This document shows, piece by piece, positions 1-7,436 of a DNA stretch of 64,000 bases. The position numbers were made by a program, and so were the translations under genes. The DNA is taken from positions 34,470-98,469 of the forward strand of contig MNYZ01000080.1 in the NCBI GenBank assembly GCA_001873365.1. Direction: 5' to 3'. The stretch is from Oscillatoriales cyanobacterium CG2_30_40_61 (GTDB taxonomy: Bacteria; Cyanobacteriota; Cyanobacteriia; Cyanobacteriales; Microcoleaceae). Each line of letters begins with the position of its first letter. The stretch's first letter is position 1. The notes under the pieces were generated by a model, which searched no databases, was not told where the DNA came from, and saw only the letters and a list, made by a program, of their open reading frames with translations.

Positions 1-438
1 TTGTAACTCATCCTTAAGCTCTAATAATAATTCCACGGCGCTCGTCCGTTTAATCGCATCGACTAATACCCCTCGCCATCCCAACTGAATAAAGGTTTTA
101 GCCACACTAGCCATAAAATCATTAGGTAAATTCGGCAAAGCCAGAAAATATCCCTCCACACCCGGCGCGGTTTTGACTAATTCTTCAATACTATTATTAC
201 TCAAAACCCCATGGGGTTCTAAATATCCCACCGACCCTTGAGATTGATAGATCTCAATACAGTGATCTGGGTTCAGTCCCTCCCCATCATAAGCGTAACC
301 CTTTTGATCGGCCACAGCCACCCACTGCATTTGCTGTTTTGGGGCTAAAACCCGTGTTGCTGCCTGTCCTAGCCCGCCAAACCCCAAAATTCCTACCCGA
401 ATCGGAGACAAACCCGTATTAACCATTACTGGACTCAT
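1..438 (-). CDS. saccharopine dehydrogenase-like NAD(P)-binding oxidoreductase, 3' end outside window
   Basis: The 146 visible codons run without a stop to the window edge, so the C-terminus is missing. Residues 15-27 read [13 protein letters not shown], a glycine-rich Rossmann turn for a dinucleotide cofactor, followed by an acidic VAVADQ segment where the second strand of such folds ends. The N-terminal ATG at 438 was chosen because the Rossmann strand begins shortly after it. Proteins with this start are usually named saccharopine dehydrogenase-like in cyanobacteria; the substrate is not deducible from the fragment. Biliverdin-reductase-like or homoserine-dehydrogenase-like enzymes share the same fold and cannot be excluded. 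Confidence 0.6.
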   Translation of the reverse strand, partial: MSPVMVNTGLSPIRVGILGFGGLGQAATRVLAPKQQMQWVAVADQKGYAYDGEGLNPDHCIEIYQSQGSVGYLEPHGVLSNNSIEELVKTAPGVEGYFLALPNLPNDFMASVAKTFIQLGWRGVLVDAIKRTSAVELLLELKDELQ

Positions 439-504
439 TATCTGATTGAATTTAGACAATTCTCCATTATAATCCTTTATTTACTATTACCCATTACCCA
501 TTCC

Positions 505-1113
505 TTAATTCCCAGACCCATTGGTGTCCCCAGACGCTGGGGGAGATGGCTCAGAAGTGGTACTAGAATTTGTTTCTGGTAATACTTCGTCCTTCGTAGG
601 AGCAGGTTGAGGAGCCGCAGGAGGAACTGTTACGTTAACATCGGGAGCGGGTTGGGGAGCCACGGGAGGCACTGTTACGTTAACATTGGGAGCGGGTTGG
701 GGAGCCACGGGAGGCACTGTTACGTTAACATTGGGAGCGGGTTGGGGAGCCATGGGAGGAACTGTTACGTTAACATTGGGCTTGGGTTCGGGGACGGGCA
801 CGGGAACAACTTGAGTTCGATTTCTCTCAATAATCACCGTATCTCGCCCTGGGGTTTGGGTTTTGGGGGTATTAGATTCCGATTGTCCTGGCCCTACGGT
901 GGGAGCTTTGGAGTCATCGGGTTTAAATAAACTCGGCCAAACCACAAAACCAATTCCTAGTGATAATAATACAGCAATTCCTATGCCAATTAAGGTACTC
1001 CAAGCGATGTCATTATTAACTTTAGTTCTTTCATTTTGACGAATAGATTCATCCCTTACGGGGTCGGGGTTATCCCGATTAGAATTTGGCTGATTTAAAG
1101 GTTGATTATTCAT
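505..1113 (-). CDS. single-pass membrane protein with Asn-Val/Pro-rich tandem repeats
   Basis: This 202-residue protein is not one I recognise. A hydrophilic N-terminus of about 35 residues, rich in Asn, Asp and Arg, is followed by one hydrophobic segment (about 36-62, IGIGIAVLLSLGIGFVVW). The rest is low-complexity and probably lies outside the cytoplasm. Residues about 112-170 hold four copies of a 15-residue unit of the form NVNVTVPPxAPQPAP, and the tail is Ser/Thr/Gly-rich. The alternation of Val-Asn strands with Pro linkers resembles a wall or periplasm spacer. It is transcribed away from ureE and separated from it by 233 bases. No catalytic motif is visible. Confidence 0.6.
   Translation of the reverse strand: MNNQPLNQPNSNRDNPDPVRDESIRQNERTKVNNDIAWSTLIGIGIAVLLSLGIGFVVWPSLFKPDDSKAPTVGPGQSESNTPKTQTPGRDTVIIERNRTQVVPVPVPEPKPNVNVTVPPMAPQPAPNVNVTVPPVAPQPAPNVNVTVPPVAPQPAPDVNVTVPPAAPQPAPTKDEVLPETNSSTTSEPSPPASGDTNGSGN
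611..780 (-). repeat. 45-bp in-frame tandem repeat
   Basis: Units begin at 611, 656, 701 and 746, exactly 45 bases apart, and differ at only a few positions. The inner units are nearly identical, which points to recent expansion or gene conversion. Each unit encodes one 15-residue block of the membrane protein. Confidence 0.85.
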
Positions 1114-1346
1114 AGGTTTTTCCCAAGGTTCATCTCAATTAAAAACGAATTGATTTAGATGAGATAACTAGGTTTAATATACCTAAAATTCTGGGTGAAA
1201 TTCATCTGTCTGAGGGAATAACATATTTTAATCTAACAGTTGTTGGGCTTTAGCCCTTCTTGAAATTGATGTACAAACACAACAATGAGAAAATTATCAA
1301 TAGATTCAGTTAAACTTTATTCTATTAGTTCTAATCACTGACAATT

Positions 1347-1784
1347 ATGATCATTTTTACACAATTATTTCCAGAAAAAGAAAATCAACAGGTTACAGTT
1401 AATCTGGCTCTAACCGCAGAAGAACGCACAAAAACTCGTCAATATATTGAAACATTAGAGGGTGAAACCTATTATCTTCGTCTTCCCCGGGGCATAGTTT
1501 TAAATGCGGGGGATTTATTAACCTCTGATGCTCAAGATATCTGGGCAAAAGTGATTGCTAAACCTGAACCTATTATTACGGTCAGGGCTAACCATTCCCT
1601 AGATTTATTAAAAGCAGTTTATCATTTAGGAAATCGTCATGTTCAGTTAGAAATTACCTCCGACTATTTACGATTTTCCCCCGATCCTGTATTATCTTCA
1701 ATGTTAGTACATCAAGGATTAACAATTCAAGAAGAAATTGCTCCTTTTTATCCTGAAAGGGGAGCTTATGGACATAATCATTAA
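1347..1784 (+). CDS. ureE: urease accessory protein UreE (nickel chaperone)
   Basis: UreE delivers nickel to the urease apoprotein complex. The 145-residue protein has the family layout: an N-terminal peptide-binding domain with the LTAEERTKTR and LRLPRG segments (about 26-50), then a metal-binding domain with AVYHLGNRHVQLEI (about 90-104), where the conserved histidine lies in the NRH motif. The C-terminus is short and ends GAYGHNH, a modest His tail compared with the His-rich tails of some bacteria. It is the first gene of the rightward urease group and is followed by ureF after 160 bases. No clear NtcA box (GTA-N8-TAC) was found upstream. Confidence 0.93.
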   Translation: MIIFTQLFPEKENQQVTVNLALTAEERTKTRQYIETLEGETYYLRLPRGIVLNAGDLLTSDAQDIWAKVIAKPEPIITVRANHSLDLLKAVYHLGNRHVQLEITSDYLRFSPDPVLSSMLVHQGLTIQEEIAPFYPERGAYGHNH

Positions 1785-1800
1785 TTAATGGGTAATGCGG

Positions 1801-1869
1801 ATCACGGATTTAAGAGGATTTCACGGATTTCACGGATTTTAGTCTGTTTAATCTTCTTAAATCCGTGAT
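1801..1869. repeat. inverted repeat between ureE and ureF
   Basis: A 20-base arm at 1801-1820 and its complement at 1850-1869 match at 19 positions, the remaining pair being G-T. The loop of 29 bases contains further copies of the CACGGATTT word. Transcribed, it would form a strong stem-loop inside the ure transcript; there is no T run, so it is not a classical terminator. Confidence 0.65.
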
Positions 1870-1944
1870 GGGGAATGGATAGTAGGAAGTATCATATATT
1901 TTTGAGGTAGTATATTAAAGATTCTATATCTCGCTAATTTTTTA

Positions 1945-2634
1945 ATGATTTTAAATTTATTACAACTTTCCAGTCCGGCTTTACCCTTGGGTGCTTATAG
2001 TTATTCAGAGGGTTTAGAAACCTTGGTTGAGACTCAAGTTATCACCGATCATTCTAGTTTGTTACGGTGGTTAATTCAAGACTTGAATTATGGTACAATT
2101 AGACTGGAATCTGCCTTGATGGTTCGGGCTTATCGCTGTGTGATTAATCAAGATTATAACCAATTTAGTTATTGGAATCAATGGTCAACGGCGGCTAAAG
2201 AAACCTCAGAATTGAGACAACAAAGTTGGCAGATGGGGAATACTTTAATCCAGCTTTTAGTTAATTTAGAAAAGGTAAAACCAACAGATTTAGAGTTACC
2301 TCCTCTGAAAGATTGGACAGAAAAAGTGGGAAAACCTTGTAATTATGCGATCGCCTTTGGATTAGGTGCAGTATATTGGCATCTTGATCTAAAAAATGCT
2401 TTACTGGGATATCTCTATAGTTGGGCGACTAATTTAATTAATGCTGGAGTAAAACTAATTCCCTTGGGTCAAACCATGGGTCAAACTTTACTATTACAAT
2501 TACACCCGGAAATAGAATCAACAGCTACAGCTATTTTACAATTAAAAGATGAGGATTTAGTTAGTTGTAATTGGGGGTTAGGGTTAGCAAGTATGGCCCA
2601 TGAAACCCAATATAGCCGATTATTTAGAAGTTAA
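1945..2634 (+). CDS. ureF: urease accessory protein UreF
   Basis: UreF acts with UreD and UreG in assembling the nickel centre of urease. The 229-residue protein begins [21 protein letters not shown], the diagnostic UreF opening (SP.LP.G.YSYS.GLE), and keeps the all-helical character of the family, including [13 protein letters not shown] (about 86-98) and a late [14 protein letters not shown] segment (about 167-180). Length is normal. The ATG at 1945 places the motif a few residues from the start, as in homologues. It is followed by ureG after 51 bases, consistent with one transcript. Confidence 0.93.
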   Translation: MILNLLQLSSPALPLGAYSYSEGLETLVETQVITDHSSLLRWLIQDLNYGTIRLESALMVRAYRCVINQDYNQFSYWNQWSTAAKETSELRQQSWQMGNTLIQLLVNLEKVKPTDLELPPLKDWTEKVGKPCNYAIAFGLGAVYWHLDLKNALLGYLYSWATNLINAGVKLIPLGQTMGQTLLLQLHPEIESTATAILQLKDEDLVSCNWGLGLASMAHETQYSRLFRS

Positions 2635-2685
2635 TTTTATTGAATTTATGCTATAATTAATCTAGGTAATTTTAGTATTAACTTT

Positions 2686-3285
2686 ATGTCCGGTTTACGA
2701 ATTGGAATTGCTGGGCCAGTAGGTTCGGGAAAAACCGCCTTAGTTGATGTTTTGTGTAAGCAAATGCGAACATCTTATCAATTAGCGGTAGTTACAAACG
2801 ATATTTATACTCAAGAAGATGCTCAATTTTTGGTTAATTCTCAAGCATTAGAAAGCGATCGCATTTTAGGAGTAGAAACCGGAGGTTGTCCCCATACGGC
2901 TATTCGGGAAGATGCCTCTTTGAATTTAGCCGCCATTGAAGAATTAGAAACAAAATTCAATAATTTAGATCTGTTATTTGTAGAAAGTGGTGGGGATAAT
3001 TTAGCCGCTACCTTTAGCCCGGAATTAGTGGATATTACCATTTACGTTATTGATGTAGCCGCCGGAGATAAAATTCCCCGCAAAGGCGGGCCAGGAATTA
3101 CAAAATCCGATTTATTAGTGATTAATAAAATTGACCTTGCGCCCTTAGTAGGTGCAGATTTAGGCATCATGGAAAGAGACGCAAAAAAAATGCGTGCTAA
3201 TAAACCCTTTGTATTTACAAACCTAAAAACCAAACAAGGATTAGATACTGTCATCAAATTTATTCAATCCCACCTAACCCCGTAG
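2686..3285 (+). CDS. ureG: urease accessory GTPase UreG
   Basis: UreG is the SIMIBI-class GTPase that powers nickel insertion into urease. The 199-residue sequence shows the P-loop GPVGSGKT (about 10-17), the metal-binding CPH motif in [17 protein letters not shown] (about 62-78), the ESGGDNL switch region, and the NKIDL guanine-specificity motif (about 147-151). The stop codon TAG and the last Pro codon lie inside a dispersed palindromic repeat that starts at about 3271, so the C-terminus ...SHLTP is set by the repeat. ureD follows after 180 bases filled by copies of this repeat. Confidence 0.95.
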   Translation: MSGLRIGIAGPVGSGKTALVDVLCKQMRTSYQLAVVTNDIYTQEDAQFLVNSQALESDRILGVETGGCPHTAIREDASLNLAAIEELETKFNNLDLLFVESGGDNLAATFSPELVDITIYVIDVAAGDKIPRKGGPGITKSDLLVINKIDLAPLVGADLGIMERDAKKMRANKPFVFTNLKTKQGLDTVIKFIQSHLTP

Positions 3286-3459
3286 TAAGCCCTTTAGGGC
3301 TTTCTTCATCCCCTAAAGTTAATAGTAAAAACCAACATTAATAATAATGTAGAATTATTAGTTTACTTGAAGAAGCCCTAAAGGGCTTACTACCATTAAT
3401 AATGTAGAATTATTGGTTTAGCAACGATAAAAACCTGAAGAAGCCCTGAAGGGCTTACT
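3275..3459. repeat. AGTAAGCCCTTTAGGGCTT repeat cluster between ureG and ureD
   Basis: Three half-units occur: one at about 3281-3305, and two inverted ones near 3369-3391 and 3434-3459. Each contains the palindrome AGCCCTTTAGGGCT or a one-base variant. The left unit and either right unit can pair over more than 20 bases. The first unit provides the ureG stop; the last ends 6 bases before the ureD start. Confidence 0.85.
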
Positions 3460-3465
3460 ACTTTT

Positions 3466-4308
3466 ATGAATAAAAAAAATCCCTCACAATGGCAAGGAAT
3501 ATTAGAGTTAGACTATCAAAAAATTGGTAATTCTACTCAATTAGTTAAAGCCTATAGTCAAGCACCTTTAAAAATTCAACGTTCTTTTTATCCCGAAGGT
3601 CAGGAGATTTGCCATAGTATTATATTACATACCGCCGGAGGAATGGTAGGGGGCGATCGCCTATCCCAAACCATTAATTTACAGCCAGAAACCCAAGTAG
3701 TATTAACCACTCCCGCAGCTAGTAAAATTTATCGAAGTTCAGGGGAAACTGCCGAAAATCATATTAATATTGAAGTTGAGAAACAAGCCTATTTAGAATT
3801 TATACCCCGTGAAATAATTATTTTTAATGGAGCTATTTTTAATCAAAATCTCCGAGTAAATTTAGCTGCTGATGCCTGTTATTTAGGATGGGAAATTACC
3901 CGGTTTGGACGTACAGCTAGGGGAGAAATATTTAATCATGGACAGTGGAAATCCTGTACAGAAATTTGGCAAAATAATTGTCCAATTTGGATTGATCGAC
4001 AGAAGTTTATCGCCAATGAAGAAATATTGAATAGTCCCCATGGTTTGGCAGGACAACCTGTAATTGCCAGTTTAATTTGGGTGGGACAACCTGTTTCTGA
4101 AGATATTGTTAATAGTATAAGACAATTGTGGTCACAGCGAGAAACTTCTAGTCAAGCTGGAGTGACCCAATTAATATCAGGATTACTTTGTCGCTATCGG
4201 GGAAATTCGACCCAAGAGGTGATAAACTGGTTTACGGATGTTTGGCAGTTGCTCCGTCAAAATTATACGGGGAAATCAATCGTCAAACCTCGCGTCTGGC
4301 AACTTTAA
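3466..4308 (+). CDS. ureD: urease accessory protein UreD
   Basis: UreD (UreH) is the scaffold that binds the urease apoprotein and recruits UreF and UreG. The 280-residue protein shows family landmarks: QRSFYPEG (about 39-46), HTAGGMVGGDRLSQ (about 55-68), TTPAASKIYRS (about 80-90) and the LEFIPREIIIFNGA segment (about 107-120). Length is typical. The ATG lies directly after the palindromic repeat cluster, leaving little room for an own promoter, so it is probably read with ureG or from within the repeats. ureA follows after 27 bases. Confidence 0.93.
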   Translation: MNKKNPSQWQGILELDYQKIGNSTQLVKAYSQAPLKIQRSFYPEGQEICHSIILHTAGGMVGGDRLSQTINLQPETQVVLTTPAASKIYRSSGETAENHINIEVEKQAYLEFIPREIIIFNGAIFNQNLRVNLAADACYLGWEITRFGRTARGEIFNHGQWKSCTEIWQNNCPIWIDRQKFIANEEILNSPHGLAGQPVIASLIWVGQPVSEDIVNSIRQLWSQRETSSQAGVTQLISGLLCRYRGNSTQEVINWFTDVWQLLRQNYTGKSIVKPRVWQL

Positions 4309-4335
4309 TCGCTTAAAAATTATTAAGATAAATCT

Positions 4336-4641
4336 ATGCAATTATCCCCGCAAGAAAAAGATAAGCTATTAATTTTTACGGCTGCTTTATTAGCAGAAAG
4401 ACGGAAAGCCAAAGGACTAAAATTAAACTATCCAGAAGCGGTTGCTTATATTACGGCTGCTATTTTAGAGGGGGCGAGGGAAGGGCAAACGGTATCGGAA
4501 TTAATGAGTTATGGAAAAACAATTTTAAGGCGAGAAGATGTTATGGAGGGGATTCCTGAAATGATTCATGAAGTACAGGTAGAAGCTACCTTTCCCGATG
4601 GCACAAAATTAGTTACTGTTCATGATCCTATCAGTAATTAG
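4336..4641 (+). CDS. ureA: urease gamma subunit UreA
   Basis: UreA is the smallest structural subunit of three-chain ureases. The 101-residue protein starts [14 protein letters not shown] and contains [19 protein letters not shown], the usual UreA helix pair, and ends [15 protein letters not shown], the conserved gamma-subunit tail. Length matches the family (about 100). In most genomes ureB and ureC follow directly; here the next gene is a leftward protease and neither subunit is present in the window, so the catalytic subunits must be encoded elsewhere if urease is active. Confidence 0.96.
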   Translation: MQLSPQEKDKLLIFTAALLAERRKAKGLKLNYPEAVAYITAAILEGAREGQTVSELMSYGKTILRREDVMEGIPEMIHEVQVEATFPDGTKLVTVHDPISN

Positions 4642-4667
4642 TCATCAGTCATCTCCAAAAATATCTA

Positions 4668-4687
4668 GGGTGAGGCGCGCCTCACCC
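4668..4687. repeat. perfect 20-bp palindrome GGGTGAGGCGCGCCTCACCC
   Basis: A perfect palindrome, followed by CTAC. A near copy with one G-T mismatch lies at 51259-51278, so it is a dispersed family. It sits between the convergent ureA and htrA genes and could serve as a two-way transcription stop, though no T run follows. Confidence 0.75.
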
Positions 4688-4718
4688 CTACAACTCAAAT
4701 AGGATTGCTATATATCAA

Positions 4719-4748
4719 CTGATCACTGATTACTGATTACTGATTACT
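4719..4748. repeat. heptamer tandem repeat (TGATTAC)
   Basis: Three to four consecutive copies of the 7-base word lie here. The end of the htrA reading frame runs into the array, and its last codons (SNQ, stop) are repeat-derived. Confidence 0.7.
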
Positions 4749-6017
4749 GGGGATAGCTCCGGTTTTTATATCTAAATTCCGGGGTTGACCTTGACGTTTG
4801 ATTTGCATTTTTAACTGACTTCCTACCGTTACATTTTCAACAATTTGTTGGATTTCATCGGCTTTAGTTACAGTCATATTATCCACTTGAATAATCACAT
4901 CTCCGGCCCGTAATCCTGATTGATGGGCAGGAGAATTAGGCATAACGCGAGCAATCAAAACTCCTTGATCTTCATTCACACTAATCGGGCTATTTGGGTC
5001 TTGATTTAAACTTGCTTTGACTTCAGGAGAAAGCGTTACCATTTGAATCCCTAAATAAGGATGTTCAACTTTTCCAGTAGTAGAAATTTGATCGGCAATG
5101 CGTTGAACTTGGTTAATTGGAATCGCAAATCCTAGGCCCTGGGCACCTTGAATAATAGCGGTATTCATGCCAATTACCTCACCCTTTTGATTCAGTAACG
5201 GCCCACCGGAATTACCCGGATTAATTGCAGCATCGGTTTGAATAAAACTCACTCGTTTATCAGGAATTCCAACTTCACTTCCTGATCGACCGGTGGCACT
5301 AATAATACCAACAGTGACGGTATTATCTAATCCTAATGGGTTGCCAATGGCGATCGCTAATTCCCCCGGTTGTAAAGTCTCCGAATTACCAATAGTTAAA
5401 GTCGGTAAATTATCGGCTTCAATTTGAATCACAGCAACATCTGTTACCGGGTCAGCGCCAATTACTTTTCCTTCAAATTGACGACCATCTTTTAAGACAA
5501 CCGATACTTTTGTAGCCCCATCAACAACATGAGCATTAGTAATAATTCGACCATTAGAATTAACAATAAATCCTGACCCGGAACCCCGAACAATTTCCTG
5601 TTGAGGCGCATCGGGCATTTGAGAACCAAAGAAACGTTCAAAAAAGGGATCATTAAACTGTTGGGGAATCTGATTTTCAATGGTTTTGGTAGCATTAATG
5701 CGGACAACGGCTGGCCCAAAACGCTGTACCACGGTCGCCACGAGGTCGGGAGTGGTAATTGTCCCCGGGTTGGCACTGACCGGGGCTGGGAGGGCGGTCG
5801 GAGGTACGGGGGATGTCACCGTTGGGGGGATGGGTTGGGGGCGTTGGAGTTGCGGTAGAATAGACATCCCGGCAATTCCTGCCCCTACCCCTAATAAAAC
5901 TAAAGATAAGGAAGTTAAATATTGGGTTCTCGCAGGTTGAGTCAGACGGGGTGTTTCCGTCCATTCCAACCGGGAGGACTCTAGGGGAGAATTTAAAGCA
6001 TCAAAATCAGATTTCAT
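4737..6017 (-). CDS. HtrA/Deg-family serine protease (HhoA/HhoB/HtrA type) with one PDZ domain
   Basis: A 426-residue envelope protease for misfolded proteins. It has a cytoplasmic N-terminus, one membrane or signal-anchor segment (about 33-55), a Pro/Thr-rich linker (about 57-85), the trypsin-like domain, and one C-terminal PDZ domain (about 325-420). The catalytic triad is complete: H163 in NAHVVDG, D193 in DVAVIQIEA and S270 in NPGNSGGPLL. Cyanobacteria usually carry three such paralogues (HtrA, HhoA, HhoB) and I cannot tell which this is. The last residues are encoded by a heptamer repeat, so the natural tail may once have differed. It is divergent from the response-regulator gene. Confidence 0.92.
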   Translation of the reverse strand: MKSDFDALNSPLESSRLEWTETPRLTQPARTQYLTSLSLVLLGVGAGIAGMSILPQLQRPQPIPPTVTSPVPPTALPAPVSANPGTITTPDLVATVVQRFGPAVVRINATKTIENQIPQQFNDPFFERFFGSQMPDAPQQEIVRGSGSGFIVNSNGRIITNAHVVDGATKVSVVLKDGRQFEGKVIGADPVTDVAVIQIEADNLPTLTIGNSETLQPGELAIAIGNPLGLDNTVTVGIISATGRSGSEVGIPDKRVSFIQTDAAINPGNSGGPLLNQKGEVIGMNTAIIQGAQGLGFAIPINQVQRIADQISTTGKVEHPYLGIQMVTLSPEVKASLNQDPNSPISVNEDQGVLIARVMPNSPAHQSGLRAGDVIIQVDNMTVTKADEIQQIVENVTVGSQLKMQIKRQGQPRNLDIKTGAIPSNQ

Positions 6018-6397
6018 ATTAATACCTCTATTTATCAGGATTTAAGGGGTTGTTCGGTGTTTTGCCCCGATATTCTTTAAGTTACAGGTTGAATATGACG
6101 TTACTGTGGCAAAGGTATGACACCGAGATGAAGATTTTAGTATTAACCAGAATTAAGTGATTTTACGGATGGTAAGTTTAATTGCTCACAAACTGCTAGG
6201 GTTAACCGATTTAGTTTTGGCTGTATTCAGGTTAATCCTTGATCAGATCAGAAACATCAACTTGTTAATAAACGGTGTAGAATTATGATAAAATAAATCG
6301 AATAGCTAATAATCGAATTTTTTGATTTTTTTAAATCATTGAAATTTAGATCTTAATTCGTTCATAATTAATTTTAAACTTTCCCCAAATATTAATA
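6018..6397. other. 380-bp divergent intergenic region
   Basis: This stretch between the leftward protease and the rightward response regulator must hold the promoters of both. It is AT-rich, especially after 6270. I see no clear operator, RNA gene or open frame worth reporting. Confidence 0.4.
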
Positions 6398-7432
6398 ATG
6401 ATTGATTTTGCCAATTCAGAATCTCCCTTGGGAAGCATTTTATTAGTCGATGACAAACCTGACAATTTAAGACTATTATCCACAATGTTAATAGAACATC
6501 AATATGAAGTTAGGCGGGTAACCAAGGGGGTAATGGCATTAAAAACAGCTAAAGCAGCACCGCCAGATTTAATTCTTTTGGATATTAAGTTACCCGATAT
6601 TGACGGATATCAAGTTTGTGAATCCCTCAAATCCGATCCGATGACGGCAGAAATTCCGATTATTTTTATTAGTGCTTTAGATAATGTTTTAGATAAAGTT
6701 AAAGCCTTTAGTGTGGGAGGAGTTGATTATATTACTAAGCCATTTCAGGTGGAAGAAGTATTAGTTAGGGTAAAAAATCACTTAACTTTAAGAACTCAAC
6801 ATCAACTTCTCCTAGCACAAAATGAACGGTTACAACAGGAAATTCAAGCCCGGAAAGTAATTGAAGCAGCTTTGCAAAAATCCCAACAGGAACTACAGAA
6901 ACTCAACCAAGAATTAGATCGTTTAGCCCATTTAGATGGATTGACTCAAACAGCTAACCGACGGCAATTTGATTACTATTTACAGCAGGAATGGGAGCGA
7001 CTCAGTTCCGAACAAAATCCCCTATCCTTGATTATGTGTGACGTCGATTATTTTAAGTCCTATAATGATACCTATGGTCACCAAGCCGGGGATGATTGTT
7101 TACGAGCGATCGCCCAAGCAATTAGTCAAGCCATCAGCAGTTATCCAGGTTTAGTTGCTCGGTATGGGGGGGAAGAATTTGGGATTATTTTACCTAAAAC
7201 CCAAGCATCAAAAGCCCAGGAAATTGCCGAAAAAATCCAACAGGAAGTGGGAAATCTACAACTGGTTCACGCCGGATCTAAAGCCAGTTATTATATTACT
7301 TTAAGTTTAGGTATAACCTGTATGATTCCTGGCTTAGATTCCCGTCCATTCCTATTGATTGAATTAGCAGATCGCGCTCTCTATCAAGCTAAAAAACAAG
7401 GGCGAAATTGTATTATTACATTACTTAAATAA
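6398..7432 (+). CDS. response regulator with GGDEF diguanylate cyclase output
   Basis: A 344-residue two-domain protein that should make cyclic di-GMP in response to phosphorylation. The receiver domain (about 14-132) has [10 protein letters not shown], phosphoacceptor D62 in [13 protein letters not shown], and the TKPF lysine. A coiled-coil linker (about 145-180) leads into the cyclase domain (about 180-344), which has [18 protein letters not shown] and the active-site motif GGEEF at 257-261. The four residues where the inhibitory RxxD I-site normally lies read SYPG, so product feedback at that site is probably absent. The hybrid kinase gene starts 4 bases downstream, making it the obvious partner. 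Confidence 0.93.
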   Translation: MIDFANSESPLGSILLVDDKPDNLRLLSTMLIEHQYEVRRVTKGVMALKTAKAAPPDLILLDIKLPDIDGYQVCESLKSDPMTAEIPIIFISALDNVLDKVKAFSVGGVDYITKPFQVEEVLVRVKNHLTLRTQHQLLLAQNERLQQEIQARKVIEAALQKSQQELQKLNQELDRLAHLDGLTQTANRRQFDYYLQQEWERLSSEQNPLSLIMCDVDYFKSYNDTYGHQAGDDCLRAIAQAISQAISSYPGLVARYGGEEFGIILPKTQASKAQEIAEKIQQEVGNLQLVHAGSKASYYITLSLGITCMIPGLDSRPFLLIELADRALYQAKKQGRNCIITLLK

Positions 7433-7436
7433 AGCC

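Noticed and set aside
1201..1346. NtcA-type nitrogen-control site before ureE
   Set aside because: I looked for GTA-N8-TAC and found no good match at a promoter-like distance.
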